Part shown: piece after piece, positions 1 through 7,648 of the stretch | Layout of the letters: every line of letters starts with the position of its first letter | Position numbering within the stretch: position 1 is the first letter of the stretch | Source: Heyndrickxia vini | Lineage (GTDB): Bacteria > Bacillota > Bacilli > Bacillales > Bacillaceae_C | Assembly (NCBI RefSeq): GCF_016772275.1 | Contig: NZ_CP065425.1 | Coordinates: 3,378,653 to 3,442,652 of the forward strand | Direction of reading: 5' to 3' | DNA length: 64,000 nt | Notes under the pieces: generated by a model | Databases searched by the model: none | What the model was told of the DNA's origin: nothing | Seen by the model: only the letters and a program-made list of their open reading frames with translations | Made by a program: the position numbers and the translations under genes

Positions 1-13
1 ATGCATTAAATCC

Positions 14-1036
14 TTATTTCGTATCTTTTTTCTTTGCCAACTGGGTTTTATCTTTCGTTCCAGGTGGCTGCTCAAGCCATGCATGCTTAATCATAAGATC
101 AGCCCCGTCTTTAGCATATTGGGCAATTTCAAATGATAATCTCTCATAATTGAGAATAAGATCACTTCTTTGACTTGCCGCTGCTGCAGTCGCATAGTTC
201 CCCGTTCCGGCGGCACTTAGTAATCCCATATGAAAAAGTGTTAATTTATCCGAAAATGGTGGAGTGGTAGAATCGGTAATACTAATATCAGATGAAACAG
301 GTGGCTGAATATCATTATTAAGAAGCGCCTTCGTAAATACTTGAATATGCTTTTCTGAAATATCTTTCCCTCTTAACATCCATTGCTGTATCTCTTTTCT
401 CGGAGATATTTGAGCGAAACTAATCGCCAATTTTGCTCCCATAAGATTTGTTTGGATGTTCGTGTATAGATGGGAGATTTCAATGACATTAAGTGGTCGT
501 TGTGAGCTAAAAAGAGAAAAACCACTTAAATATTTATGTGTATCAACAAAATCACTTGATGTTGGATAAGAAATATATGGTGCTCGTACAAATAATCCTT
601 TTGAAAGGGAAACGTCCATACCTTTTTCATATAAATCAGATACTTCTTGGAGTCCTTCCCTGAAATAAGTACGGATGTCTTTACGAGCACTCATCGCAAT
701 AAATCCTCCATACCCGATTAATCCAAACTTCGCCATGTTTTCTATATAAGTAAGGATGAACATATCTGTATAAAGACGTGGTGCATTCAAATTTACATCG
801 TTTTCGAAGGAAAATCCCGTAGGAATCGGAAGCTTTTCCTCTTTAAATAGTGCCGTTAGTTTTTCAATATGGGAGGCTGCTAAATCATAGGAATATTTAA
901 CAACCGAACGAATTTCTTCATCTTCCAAATGCTTTAAAAAATATCCTAAAATGCATTTGGACATACTGTCTTGCATATATGCAGTCCAAATGCAGGCGAT
1001 TTCGGCTGATGTTAATAATGGGCATCGGTCACTCAT
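14..1036 (-). CDS. DUF3231 family protein
   Basis: Protein of 340 residues matching the DUF3231 family, common in spore-forming Bacilli and of unknown biochemical role. Two similar all-helical halves are visible (about residues 5-165 and 175-335). Family knowledge suggests a ferritin-like helical-bundle fold, but I see no clear set of metal ligands and do not assign an activity. The start is placed at ATG 1036 because GGAGG lies eight bases upstream; an in-frame TTG at 1051 overlaps that site and is unlikely. It lies just downstream of pdaA on the same strand with a 45-bp gap, so readthrough is possible. The C-terminus is a lysine-rich tail. Confidence 0.8.
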   Translation of the reverse strand: MSDRCPLLTSAEIACIWTAYMQDSMSKCILGYFLKHLEDEEIRSVVKYSYDLAASHIEKLTALFKEEKLPIPTGFSFENDVNLNAPRLYTDMFILTYIENMAKFGLIGYGGFIAMSARKDIRTYFREGLQEVSDLYEKGMDVSLSKGLFVRAPYISYPTSSDFVDTHKYLSGFSLFSSQRPLNVIEISHLYTNIQTNLMGAKLAISFAQISPRKEIQQWMLRGKDISEKHIQVFTKALLNNDIQPPVSSDISITDSTTPPFSDKLTLFHMGLLSAAGTGNYATAAAASQRSDLILNYERLSFEIAQYAKDGADLMIKHAWLEQPPGTKDKTQLAKKKDTK

Positions 1037-1081
1037 TACAAATTCCTCCAAGTAGTATCATTTATTACAGCTAAGGGAGAA

Positions 1082-1843
1082 TCATTTAAACTTGTCTATA
1101 CGTTTAAATTTATATCCACGTGCTTTCAAGTCTTGGATTACTTTTTCGAGTGCATCCGCATTATCTTTGGAAACAGTATGGAGTAAAAGTACGGCACCTG
1201 GGTGAACTTGGGCCATGATATTATCATAAGAATATTTCCAGCCTTTTTGTTGATCCACCAACCAATCTTTAAAGGCGAGTGACCAAAGGACATGGGTATA
1301 TCCTTCTTCATTGGCAAGCTGCATTGTTCTCTCACTTAAGATTCCTCTCGGTGGCCGTAAATAATGCATTTCTTTTTGCTTTGTTATTCTAGCTGTCTGA
1401 TCCTTCACTTTTTTTAATTCTTCTTTTAATTTTTCATCCGATACTTGCGTTAAATCCGGATGGCTCCAGGAGTGATTCCCAATGAGATGACCTTCATTAA
1501 CCATTCGTTGAACAAGCTCGGGTTTCGATGTTAAATAATGACCAGTTACGAAGAAAATAGCCGGTACTTTTTCTTTTTTTAGTACATCCAAAACTTTTGG
1601 GGTGTACCCGTTCTCATACCCGTTATCGAATGTTAAATATAAAACTTTTTTATTTGGATCTCCTTTATAAAAAGCATGGTGTCTACTCAGAAGATCATCA
1701 TATGCCTTCCCTGCTTGAGCTTGCTGTTCATTCTTCCCTTTAGTAAATCCCCAATGAACTGGAGCATTTGAAATCGCTGAAGCATAGTTTGTATTGATCA
1801 TCGTAAACAAAACAATTGCCGCGATAAGAAACCATTTTTTCAT
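1082..1843 (-). CDS. pdaA: Delta-lactam-biosynthetic de-N-acetylase PdaA
   Basis: Exported polysaccharide deacetylase of 253 residues, close to the usual PdaA length. PdaA removes acetyl groups from N-acetylmuramic acid during spore cortex synthesis, a step towards muramic delta-lactam needed for germination. Residues 1-23 form a signal peptide. The NodB domain shows the PdaA-type variant TFDNGYE at 71-77 (Asp-Asn where other deacetylases have Asp-Asp), the metal-binding HSWSHP at 124-129 and RPPRG at 163-167. RBS GAAGGTG precedes the ATG. In B. subtilis pdaA (yfjS) lies beside yfjT and yfkA. Here the orthologues of those genes are 7.5 kb away, separated by repair and metabolic genes. Confidence 0.93.
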   Translation of the reverse strand: MKKWFLIAAIVLFTMINTNYASAISNAPVHWGFTKGKNEQQAQAGKAYDDLLSRHHAFYKGDPNKKVLYLTFDNGYENGYTPKVLDVLKKEKVPAIFFVTGHYLTSKPELVQRMVNEGHLIGNHSWSHPDLTQVSDEKLKEELKKVKDQTARITKQKEMHYLRPPRGILSERTMQLANEEGYTHVLWSLAFKDWLVDQQKGWKYSYDNIMAQVHPGAVLLLHTVSKDNADALEKVIQDLKARGYKFKRIDKFK

Positions 1844-1923
1844 GAATTCACCTTCTTTTTTATTATGTATTTTTTTCGAAGGTGAAATAGATATGCTAAT
1901 TAAAAATTACCAATTGCACTTAT

Positions 1924-2064
1924 TGTGGATAAGCTCAGATTATTTTCAGAAGAATTAATTTTTGTTGTGGATATTGCGAATATTGTGGATGAATCTGTTG
2001 ATGAGTGCTTAATTTTGTGGATAGTAATGTGAATTGATTGAATTTTATTATAATATGTGGATAA
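1924..2064. promoter_or_regulatory. Cluster of five DnaA-box-like sites
   Basis: The 237-bp gap between pdaA and the acetyltransferase gene contains five copies of TGTGGATnn in the same orientation, at 1924, 1966, 1984, 2016 and 2056. The first and last are perfect complements of the DnaA box TTATCCACA; the others (TGTGGATAT, TGTGGATGA, TGTGGATAG) differ at the last one or two bases. Spacings are 42, 18, 32 and 40 bp. No other feature explains the sites. Bacillus genomes carry DnaA-box clusters outside oriC that affect initiation or act as DnaA-regulated promoters; function here is inferred. Confidence 0.6.
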
Positions 2065-2080
2065 GTTTAAGGGCGGTTAC

Positions 2081-2545
2081 TTATCGTAAACGCTCTTTCA
2101 TCATAATTTCTTCGTCTCCAACTGACATATCTATAGAAATGAATCCTAGATGTTCATACAATTTTCGTGCAACCATATTATTTTTATGAACCGTCAAACG
2201 AATTTCCTGGCATTGGGGAAAGCGATTTTCAATCCAAGTCATCATTTCTATCATTGCTCGTTTGCCATAACCTTTTTGTTGAAAAGCTTGATCGATAAAA
2301 AATCCGTTTATCCAGTACATATCCGTTGTTGCTTCTTCGTAGGCATGCATAATAAAGCCTACTATTTGTTCTTTATCATAAATAGCAAATGGGAGATATT
2401 CAACATTTTCCCCATCCGGTTTAATAAAAACCTTAGCCAAGGAGACGGCGACTGATGGAACAAATTCATGTTGATGGTCTAAGATTTTTAAAGCTAGTGC
2501 CTCTTCCCAATTATCTCTTGTGACAGGTTTAAAATGGATGTCCAA
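2081..2545 (-). CDS. GNAT N-acetyltransferase, BltD/diamine type
   Basis: Acetyltransferase of 154 residues with the GNAT fold. The acetyl-CoA binding loop Q-Q-K-G-Y-G-K lies near residues 88-94, and the C-terminal NNMVARKLYEHLGF segment is typical of the family. Overall pattern resembles BltD-like spermine/spermidine acetyltransferases, but the substrate cannot be fixed from sequence. The start is TTG at 2545, preceded by AGAGGG. It is the last gene of a probable three-gene operon with another GNAT gene 22 bp upstream and a DinB gene before that. Confidence 0.85.
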   Translation of the reverse strand: MDIHFKPVTRDNWEEALALKILDHQHEFVPSVAVSLAKVFIKPDGENVEYLPFAIYDKEQIVGFIMHAYEEATTDMYWINGFFIDQAFQQKGYGKRAMIEMMTWIENRFPQCQEIRLTVHKNNMVARKLYEHLGFISIDMSVGDEEIMMKERLR

Positions 2546-2567
2546 TTAATCCCTCTTCTCAACGAGT

Positions 2568-3170
2568 TTATGAAGCTGAGTATGAGTTTCTTTTTTCAAT
2601 CAAACCTTTTTTCACTGTTTTCCATTCTTGATTGGTGATGGAATATACAACAGCATTTCTAATATAACCATCGGAAAGGATGCGTTCATTCCGTAAAATT
2701 CCTTCTTTCACAGCACCTAGACGTTCAATTGCCTTTTGTGAACGAAGATTGCGCTCATCTGTCTTCAGCTGAACACGAATCATTTTAAGTTCTTCAAAAC
2801 AATAAGTTAGTAAAAGGAGTTTGGTATCGGTATTCACAAAAGTTCGTTGAAAATCGGTCCCATACCATGTTGAGCCAATTTCACATGATTTTTGTTTAAA
2901 GTCGATATAGCTCATTTTTGTCGTTCCAACCACTTGATTGGTTTCTTTCAATAAGACGACAAATGGCAATGCTGATTGCTGCTCACGAAGCTTGATGGCA
3001 GCGGATACCCACTCCTGCATCTCTTGTTCCGATTTCACAATGGTCAACATATAGTTCCAATGACTCGGATCGTTAATTACATAAAGAGATTGGACATGCC
3101 CCTTTTGCATAGGGATTAATTTGATTCTTTCATTTTCTAATGTTGGTGGGTTGTTGAAAAGTTCGAACAA
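2568..3170 (-). CDS. GNAT N-acetyltransferase, RimJ/RimL type
   Basis: Acetyltransferase of about 200 residues resembling RimJ/RimL-like N-acetyltransferases: an N-terminal LENERIKLIPM strand, a central WYGTDFQRTFVNTDTK acetyl-CoA region and RNLRSQKAIERLGA near the C-terminus. I place the start at TTG 3170 because a strong AAGGAG sits nine bases upstream (about 3178-3185). A longer in-frame reading starts at TTG 3215 but overlaps the DinB gene by 29 bp and lacks a site. The substrate may be a protein N-terminus or a small molecule. Likely co-transcribed with the neighbouring DinB and BltD-like genes. Confidence 0.82.
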   Translation of the reverse strand: MFELFNNPPTLENERIKLIPMQKGHVQSLYVINDPSHWNYMLTIVKSEQEMQEWVSAAIKLREQQSALPFVVLLKETNQVVGTTKMSYIDFKQKSCEIGSTWYGTDFQRTFVNTDTKLLLLTYCFEELKMIRVQLKTDERNLRSQKAIERLGAVKEGILRNERILSDGYIRNAVVYSITNQEWKTVKKGLIEKRNSYSAS

Positions 3171-3186
3171 GGAATTTCTCTCCTTA

Positions 3187-3732
3187 TTATAAAGTTTGAA
3201 ATGCATCGGCCTCAATATACCGTTCTTTTAAAATCCGGCGATGATGTATTTCATGTCCTGCAATAATGTAGGCCAATGCACGCACAGATACTACAGAGTG
3301 ATTAGCATCTCCTTTTCGCAACCATGTTTCTTCTTCTAGACTTTTTAGCAAGTGAATCGTTGATTGACGAACACTATGTAAATTTTCGCGTAGATCTTTG
3401 ATCGATTGGCGGTTGAAATGTGCATTTTGTACATATTCGTTTTCTTCAAATCCCGGCAATGAGACGGAATCACCACGTGCAATTGTGAGAAGCCGGTAGG
3501 CCATAATCCGTTCGGCATCAGCCAAATGACCAAGCACTTCCTTGATACTCCATTTTTCAGGGGCATATTTGAAGTGTGCTTGTTCATCTGCAACGCCATT
3601 TAACAACTGAAGCGTTTCTTCTATTTGTTCTTGTAAAATCGTTTCGATGTCTCCTTCTGGAACCAAACTGATATACGTTGAAAAAGAAGGATTGTATTCA
3701 TCTGAATTTGGGCGATTTTTCACGTTCATCAC
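3187..3732 (-). CDS. DinB-family putative metal-dependent hydrolase
   Basis: DinB superfamily protein of up to 181 residues with the four-helix-bundle pattern. The three conserved histidines that bind metal in the family are visible in HLADAE (about residue 70) and HEIHH (about 161-165). It resembles the YfiT-like branch, some of whose members are bacillithiol-dependent transferases; the exact reaction is unknown. The start is uncertain between GTG 3732, ATG 3729 and GTG 3723, all within a few bases of AAAGGTG. First gene of the DinB-GNAT-GNAT group, and 63 bp downstream of ogt. Confidence 0.85.
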   Translation of the reverse strand: MMNVKNRPNSDEYNPSFSTYISLVPEGDIETILQEQIEETLQLLNGVADEQAHFKYAPEKWSIKEVLGHLADAERIMAYRLLTIARGDSVSLPGFEENEYVQNAHFNRQSIKDLRENLHSVRQSTIHLLKSLEEETWLRKGDANHSVVSVRALAYIIAGHEIHHRRILKERYIEADAFQTL

Positions 3733-3795
3733 ACCTTTATTTGAATTTTTTCCACTTTATTTTAACATAAAATTCTGATTTGTTTGGATAATAAT

Positions 3796-4269
3796 TTAAT
3801 TATTCGCCATAGATTGTTCATGATTCAGCAGCCATTCTTTTCTCCATAATCCGCCCGCGTAACCAGTTAATGTCCCATTTGCTCCAATAATTCGATGACA
3901 GGGGATTATGATACTTAATTTGTTTCTTCCATTGGCCGTGCCAACTGCTCGTACAGCTTTTTCATTCCCAATGGACAACGCAATGTCCTTATATGAGCAC
4001 GTATTTCCGTAGGCTATTTTCGTTAATGCATTCCACACCGATTTTTGAAAATCCGTGCCATCATATTCAAATGGAATGGTAAAGTCTTGGCGCTTCCCTT
4101 TAAAATATTCATCCAGCTGTTGATAGCAGTCCTTTAAAACAGTTGGCGTGTCGTCCTGTAGGGAGTTTATTTTTGTTTCCTCCTCACAAAACAAAATTGA
4201 TCGAATTGCTTTGTCCGTTCCAGTGATTTCTACTAGCCCGATAGGTGATTGATAATAAATTTTATACAT
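3796..4269 (-). CDS. ogt: Methylated-DNA--protein-cysteine methyltransferase (Ogt type)
   Basis: O6-alkylguanine-DNA alkyltransferase of 157 residues, which transfers alkyl groups from O6-alkylguanine to its own cysteine. The active-site motif IPCHRI is present (PCHR around residues 122-125), with the DNA-binding segment V-R-A-V-G-T-A-N-G-R-N just before it. The start at ATG 4269 follows GGAGG with seven-base spacing; a longer frame exists but lacks an RBS. The ATG lies inside the end of alkA, overlapping its stop by 8 bp, which points to translational coupling. Third gene of the ada-alkA-ogt operon. Confidence 0.93.
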   Translation of the reverse strand: MYKIYYQSPIGLVEITGTDKAIRSILFCEEETKINSLQDDTPTVLKDCYQQLDEYFKGKRQDFTIPFEYDGTDFQKSVWNALTKIAYGNTCSYKDIALSIGNEKAVRAVGTANGRNKLSIIIPCHRIIGANGTLTGYAGGLWRKEWLLNHEQSMANN

Positions 4270-5170
4270 ATAATGACCTCCATAAATAGAAAGTGGCATA
4301 GGCTTGCCAACCTTCCCAATTTGTCGCATATTGTTTAATTTCTTCGATTGTTGGTTTACGCTCAAGCTGTAGCTGCACTTTTAATGCATTATGAATTCCA
4401 ACATCAGCAATAGGAAACGCAGATGGGTGATTTAGGCATTTCATCATGACATAGTCAGCTGTCCATGCACCTACCCCTCTAATGGACATTAGCGTTTTAT
4501 GTATTTGTTCAAAATCTTTTAATTGCAGCAAGCCTTCCTTCGTTATCTCTCCATTTGTCATTGCTTTTGCGATGTCGATAATATATTCCGCTTTTCGTGT
4601 TGTGAATTGAAGCTGTTTTAAGTCATTTACATGTAGTTTTGAAATTGCTTTCTCGGTAGGATGTAGCCAGTACGTCTCTTTGTTCCACTCTAGATTTTCA
4701 CCAAAATGCTTTACTAACCTACTTTTTAACGTATAAGCAAATGTCAGATTGATTTGTTGGCCGATAATTGCCCAGGTTAGTGCTTCAAATAAGTCGGGAA
4801 TTCCGATAATTCGTAGGCCTGCGTATTTTTCCACTAGAGGGGATAAAATTTTATCTTTTTTTGCGATTGTGTAAAAGCTTTTTAGATCCTTATTTAAATC
4901 GAACCAATTCCAAATATAATTCGCAATTTCTTCACGATTTGATGGAGTTCCTAAAGGAAAATCAACATGTACAGTTGTTGGAGCCGTGCTTGTTATTTTC
5001 AGTAAAATGAATTTTTCATTTACTTTTATTAATTTATATAGTTCTTTATTTTTTATTTGATGTAGTATTTCTCGGTCTGATCGGCCTAAGAAAACGAGCA
5101 ACTCGTCAAAATTGAATTCGGGTGGCGTACAAATATCAATAGACGTTTCCAGATCAATCCACTTTACCAT
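4262..5170 (-). CDS. alkA: DNA-3-methyladenine glycosylase AlkA
   Basis: Base-excision glycosylase of about 302 residues that removes alkylated purines. It shows the helix-hairpin-helix region with LMSIRGVGAWTADY and the catalytic aspartate in FPIADVGI, typical of the AlkA/3-methyladenine glycosylase II family, and ALTWAIIGQQINLTFA preceding it. The start at ATG 5170 follows GAGAGGACC; the ORF can be extended upstream but without a better site. It overlaps the end of ada by 17 bp and the start of ogt by 8 bp, making a compact alkylation-damage operon that Ada probably activates. Confidence 0.93.
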   Translation of the reverse strand: MVKWIDLETSIDICTPPEFNFDELLVFLGRSDREILHQIKNKELYKLIKVNEKFILLKITSTAPTTVHVDFPLGTPSNREEIANYIWNWFDLNKDLKSFYTIAKKDKILSPLVEKYAGLRIIGIPDLFEALTWAIIGQQINLTFAYTLKSRLVKHFGENLEWNKETYWLHPTEKAISKLHVNDLKQLQFTTRKAEYIIDIAKAMTNGEITKEGLLQLKDFEQIHKTLMSIRGVGAWTADYVMMKCLNHPSAFPIADVGIHNALKVQLQLERKPTIEEIKQYATNWEGWQAYATFYLWRSLYV

Positions 5171-5735
5171 TTTCGGTCCTCTCCCTTTCCCGTCGATATT
5201 CACTAGGTGAACACTGCTTTAGACGGCGAAATGTTTTATAAAAATTAGAAGGAGTTCGAAATCCTACTTCATAGCAAATATCTAGATTTGTGAGATCCGT
5301 GTGTTTGAGGAGATATTCTGCTTTATCAATCCGAATTTTCTCCAAATATGCTCTTGGTGTTTCTGCGGTTTCTTGCTTAAACACTCGTTCCAAATAAAAT
5401 GGGCTGACCCCAACATGATCTGCAATTGTTTGTAATATGAGTTTCTGTTTGTAGTTATTCACTAAAAAGGCCATCACGCTTTTTACTAATGCTGTATTCG
5501 GTGAATGCTCGACCTCCGGCTGACATCTTTTGCATGCACGGAAACCGTCCGTTTCAACCATTTGGATATCGTGGTAAAATTCTACGTTCATTTTTTTAGG
5601 CTTTCGTGATCGGCAAGATGGACGACAGTAGATTTTCGTCGTTTTTACTGCCGTATAAAATAACCCATCATATGTACAATCGCAGGCGAGAATAATTTCC
5701 CACATTTCATCAAAAGTTAAGTTTAAGCCAGCCAT
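5154..5735 (-). CDS. adaA: AdaA-type methylphosphotriester-DNA methyltransferase/transcriptional activator
   Basis: Protein of 193 residues with two domains. The N-terminal Ada zinc-binding domain carries the four cysteines (one in the ACDCTYDG segment, CRPSC, and CKRC) that bind zinc and accept methyl groups from DNA phosphotriesters. The C-terminal AraC-type helix-turn-helix region (about 95-185) contains ISPFYLERVFK-like and VGFRTPSNFYKTFRR helices. In B. subtilis AdaA activates the adaptive response after methylation. The start at ATG 5735 has AAAGGAGG eleven bases upstream. Unlike the B. subtilis layout, where alkA is divergent, all three repair genes lie in one overlapping operon. Confidence 0.92.
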   Translation of the reverse strand: MAGLNLTFDEMWEIILACDCTYDGLFYTAVKTTKIYCRPSCRSRKPKKMNVEFYHDIQMVETDGFRACKRCQPEVEHSPNTALVKSVMAFLVNNYKQKLILQTIADHVGVSPFYLERVFKQETAETPRAYLEKIRIDKAEYLLKHTDLTNLDICYEVGFRTPSNFYKTFRRLKQCSPSEYRRERERTENGKVD

Positions 5736-5837
5736 TGTTCGAGATTCCTCCTTTATCCTTATTATAAAAGAATGTTCTATCATTTTAACAATTCAGCAGT
5801 ATTATTTCGTCCTTTTTCTTGCTTTTATGGTCGAATT

Positions 5838-6026
5838 TATTTGTGGTTCATGGAATCTGGTTTGTAACTCATGAATCTTCGTTTGTGCATCATAGTTTAG
5901 ATTTTGTGGATCATTGTTCCCTCTTCGCTAGGAGGATTTTGGATTTGTGGTTCATGAAATCTAGTTTGTGAATCATAGATCTTCGTTTGTGCACCATACG
6001 CAATCATTTGTGGATCATCCACACTC
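5838..6026 (+). repeat. 104-bp dispersed repeat, locus A (two units)
   Basis: Two tandem copies of a 104-bp unit lie between ada and the NERD gene. Each contains four TTTGTGnnnCAT-like sites exactly 21 bp apart: at 5840, 5861 (degenerate), 5882, 5903 and again at 5944, 5965, 5986, 6007. The same unit, period and sub-spacing recur near 18.6, 47.5 and 54.9 kb. Translation yields FVxH-like heptads, but 104 is not a multiple of 3 and there is no start site, so it is non-coding. The remainder of the 5736-6163 gap holds nothing else I recognise. Confidence 0.85.
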
Positions 6027-6163
6027 TTTTAACTGCTATTTTCGGTGTATCTCCAATCTGTTATCAATTTCTTTCTTCCATGAAACAAAAAAGTTTGTAA
6101 AATTAAAAGGGTTTTTCACAAGTATTGTTGAAAATTTTACTATTCAAGAAAGGAGGAAATCGA

Positions 6164-7138
6164 TTGATTGATAAAGATTTAACTGTACCATTAAAATTGC
6201 AGGCGGATTATGCACTTGATGAGCGCTTGGAAGAGGTTTATCCTAAGAAAGGAGCGATTTTGGAGGATATCGCAAAAAGAGTGACCGGCTATAACGGTGA
6301 GAAAAATCTACGTTATCACTTGAGTTTTCTACCGAAAGAGGATTTCAGAATCCTTTTTGATCTTCAATTAAAAATTAATGATAAGGAATTCCAAATTGAT
6401 GTTTTGTTAATTTCACTTTACTTTGCATTAATTATCGAAGCGAAAAACTTTGCCGGAACGTTAGTATTTGATTCGAAATTTAATCAATTTATTCGTACCT
6501 TCAATAATAAGGAAGAGGGTTACCCCAATCCGTTAACCCAAGCGAAGAAACATCAGCTTCTTCTTGACTCCTGGTTGAAAAAGAACAAGTTCCCACTCCC
6601 TGTTGATTATTTAGTTGCGATTAGTTACCCTTCCACGATTTTACGTTCAACTGAAGCAAAAAAAATACCAATACATGATAAAGTTCTCCATGCTGAAAAT
6701 ATTCCTTTAAAAATTCATGAACTTCAAAAACGATATAAAGAGCCAATTTTAACACCTAGGTCGTTAAAAAAACTATCCGAAACAATCATCCGATCACATA
6801 CTCCATTAAGACCAGAAATTCTTCAAACATTTTCAATTCCTCCAAAAGATATTCAAACAGGTGTTTGCTGCCCTCAATGTAAAGGGTTCGCCATGTTGCG
6901 AAAATATAGAAGATGGCATTGTCCGCATTGCACATACATTTCGAAAGATGCACATCTGCAAACATTAAAAGACTACTATCTATTGATTTCCCCTACTATT
7001 ACCAACATGCAATGCCGGGAGTTCCTTCATTTATCCGACAGAAAAACAGCACAATTTTTATTAACATCCCTTAACCTGCCTTTTTCTTATGTAGGAAGAA
7101 AAAGGGTATATCATTTCCCAGATTCATTCCTCTGTTGA
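6164..7138 (+). CDS. NERD domain nuclease-related protein with C-terminal zinc ribbon
   Basis: Protein of about 324 residues with a NERD (nuclease-related) domain near the middle-left: a hydrophobic IDVLLISLYFALIIEAKNFAG segment contains the E-x-K of PD-(D/E)xK-type nucleases. A C-terminal zinc ribbon (CPQC then CPHC) is followed by a basic helix-turn-helix-like tail. Family members are common in Bacilli and lack a defined role; DNA processing is inferred. The start at TTG 6164 has AAAGGAGG seven bases upstream, and a longer TTG frame lacks an RBS. Its 3' end overlaps the convergent DUF1259 gene by 15 bp. Confidence 0.85.
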   Translation: MIDKDLTVPLKLQADYALDERLEEVYPKKGAILEDIAKRVTGYNGEKNLRYHLSFLPKEDFRILFDLQLKINDKEFQIDVLLISLYFALIIEAKNFAGTLVFDSKFNQFIRTFNNKEEGYPNPLTQAKKHQLLLDSWLKKNKFPLPVDYLVAISYPSTILRSTEAKKIPIHDKVLHAENIPLKIHELQKRYKEPILTPRSLKKLSETIIRSHTPLRPEILQTFSIPPKDIQTGVCCPQCKGFAMLRKYRRWHCPHCTYISKDAHLQTLKDYYLLISPTITNMQCREFLHLSDRKTAQFLLTSLNLPFSYVGRKRVYHFPDSFLC

Positions 7139-7540
7139 AACAGGATAGCTTTGTAAAAACCTGAAAGAATAGGCTACTTTTTTTGCGAAGTTTAGTGGAG
7201 GCTCAACGGATTGAATGTGAAGGTATAAAATAGTGGGCTCCATGAATATCCAATGGTTGTGAAGTGCACTGATGATGATTCCTTGTTGGACGATGGCGTG
7301 GATAAAAGCAGGTATTTCTTCCTGAAGGACAGCGATTTCTCCAAAATTCAAAGCATTTCCATGCTGGTCTAACGATTCAAATGCGAATCCAGCAGGTACA
7401 ACCGATTTACTTTGTTTCCCTTGTACGGTTACATGGAATTGACGATGCAAATCAACAGAGCAAACACCATGACTGACTTTGCTTTTTCCATGAAGTGTCT
7501 TTGCAAATTCCTGGCAAAGAGAATCAAATTGACTCATCAT
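7124..7540 (-). CDS. DUF1259 domain-containing protein
   Basis: Protein of 138 residues that matches DUF1259 (LppY/LpqO-like). It has the characteristic ALHNHWIFMEPTILYLHI stretch, in which the histidines could bind a metal. Other family members are lipoproteins with two such domains; this one has one domain and no signal peptide. The ATG at 7540 or 7537 follows AAGGAGG; the second gives better spacing. Convergent with and slightly overlapping the NERD gene. Function unknown. Confidence 0.82.
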   Translation of the reverse strand: MMSQFDSLCQEFAKTLHGKSKVSHGVCSVDLHRQFHVTVQGKQSKSVVPAGFAFESLDQHGNALNFGEIAVLQEEIPAFIHAIVQQGIIISALHNHWIFMEPTILYLHIQSVEPPLNFAKKVAYSFRFLQSYPVSTEE

Positions 7541-7611
7541 TTTTCCTCCTTAATTACACACAATGTTATAGAAACGTTATGTCGGTGGAGGTAGTTTTAT
7601 GAAAATATTAA

Positions 7612-7638
7612 AGCTAGGCCGATTATTCAGACCTAGCT
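7612..7638 (-). terminator. Terminator after fumarase
   Basis: Inverted repeat AGCTAGGTC/GGCCTAGCT on the minus strand, followed by a T-rich stretch, 11 bp past the fumarase stop codon. Typical intrinsic terminator. Confidence 0.75.
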
Positions 7639-7648
7639 AAAATCCAAC

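Noticed and set aside
5968-6171. Reading frames through the 104-bp repeats giving FVHH/FVDH heptads, here and at 18685-18903 and 47491-47697
   Set aside because: Each 21-bp sub-site makes a 7-residue repeat, but the 104-bp period breaks frame, and no RBS-start is present. The same repeat occurs inverted, so the frames are by-products.
7581-7640. 13-codon plus-strand ORF with GGTGGAGG upstream
   Set aside because: It lies entirely within the fumarase terminator hairpin; too short and probably chance.
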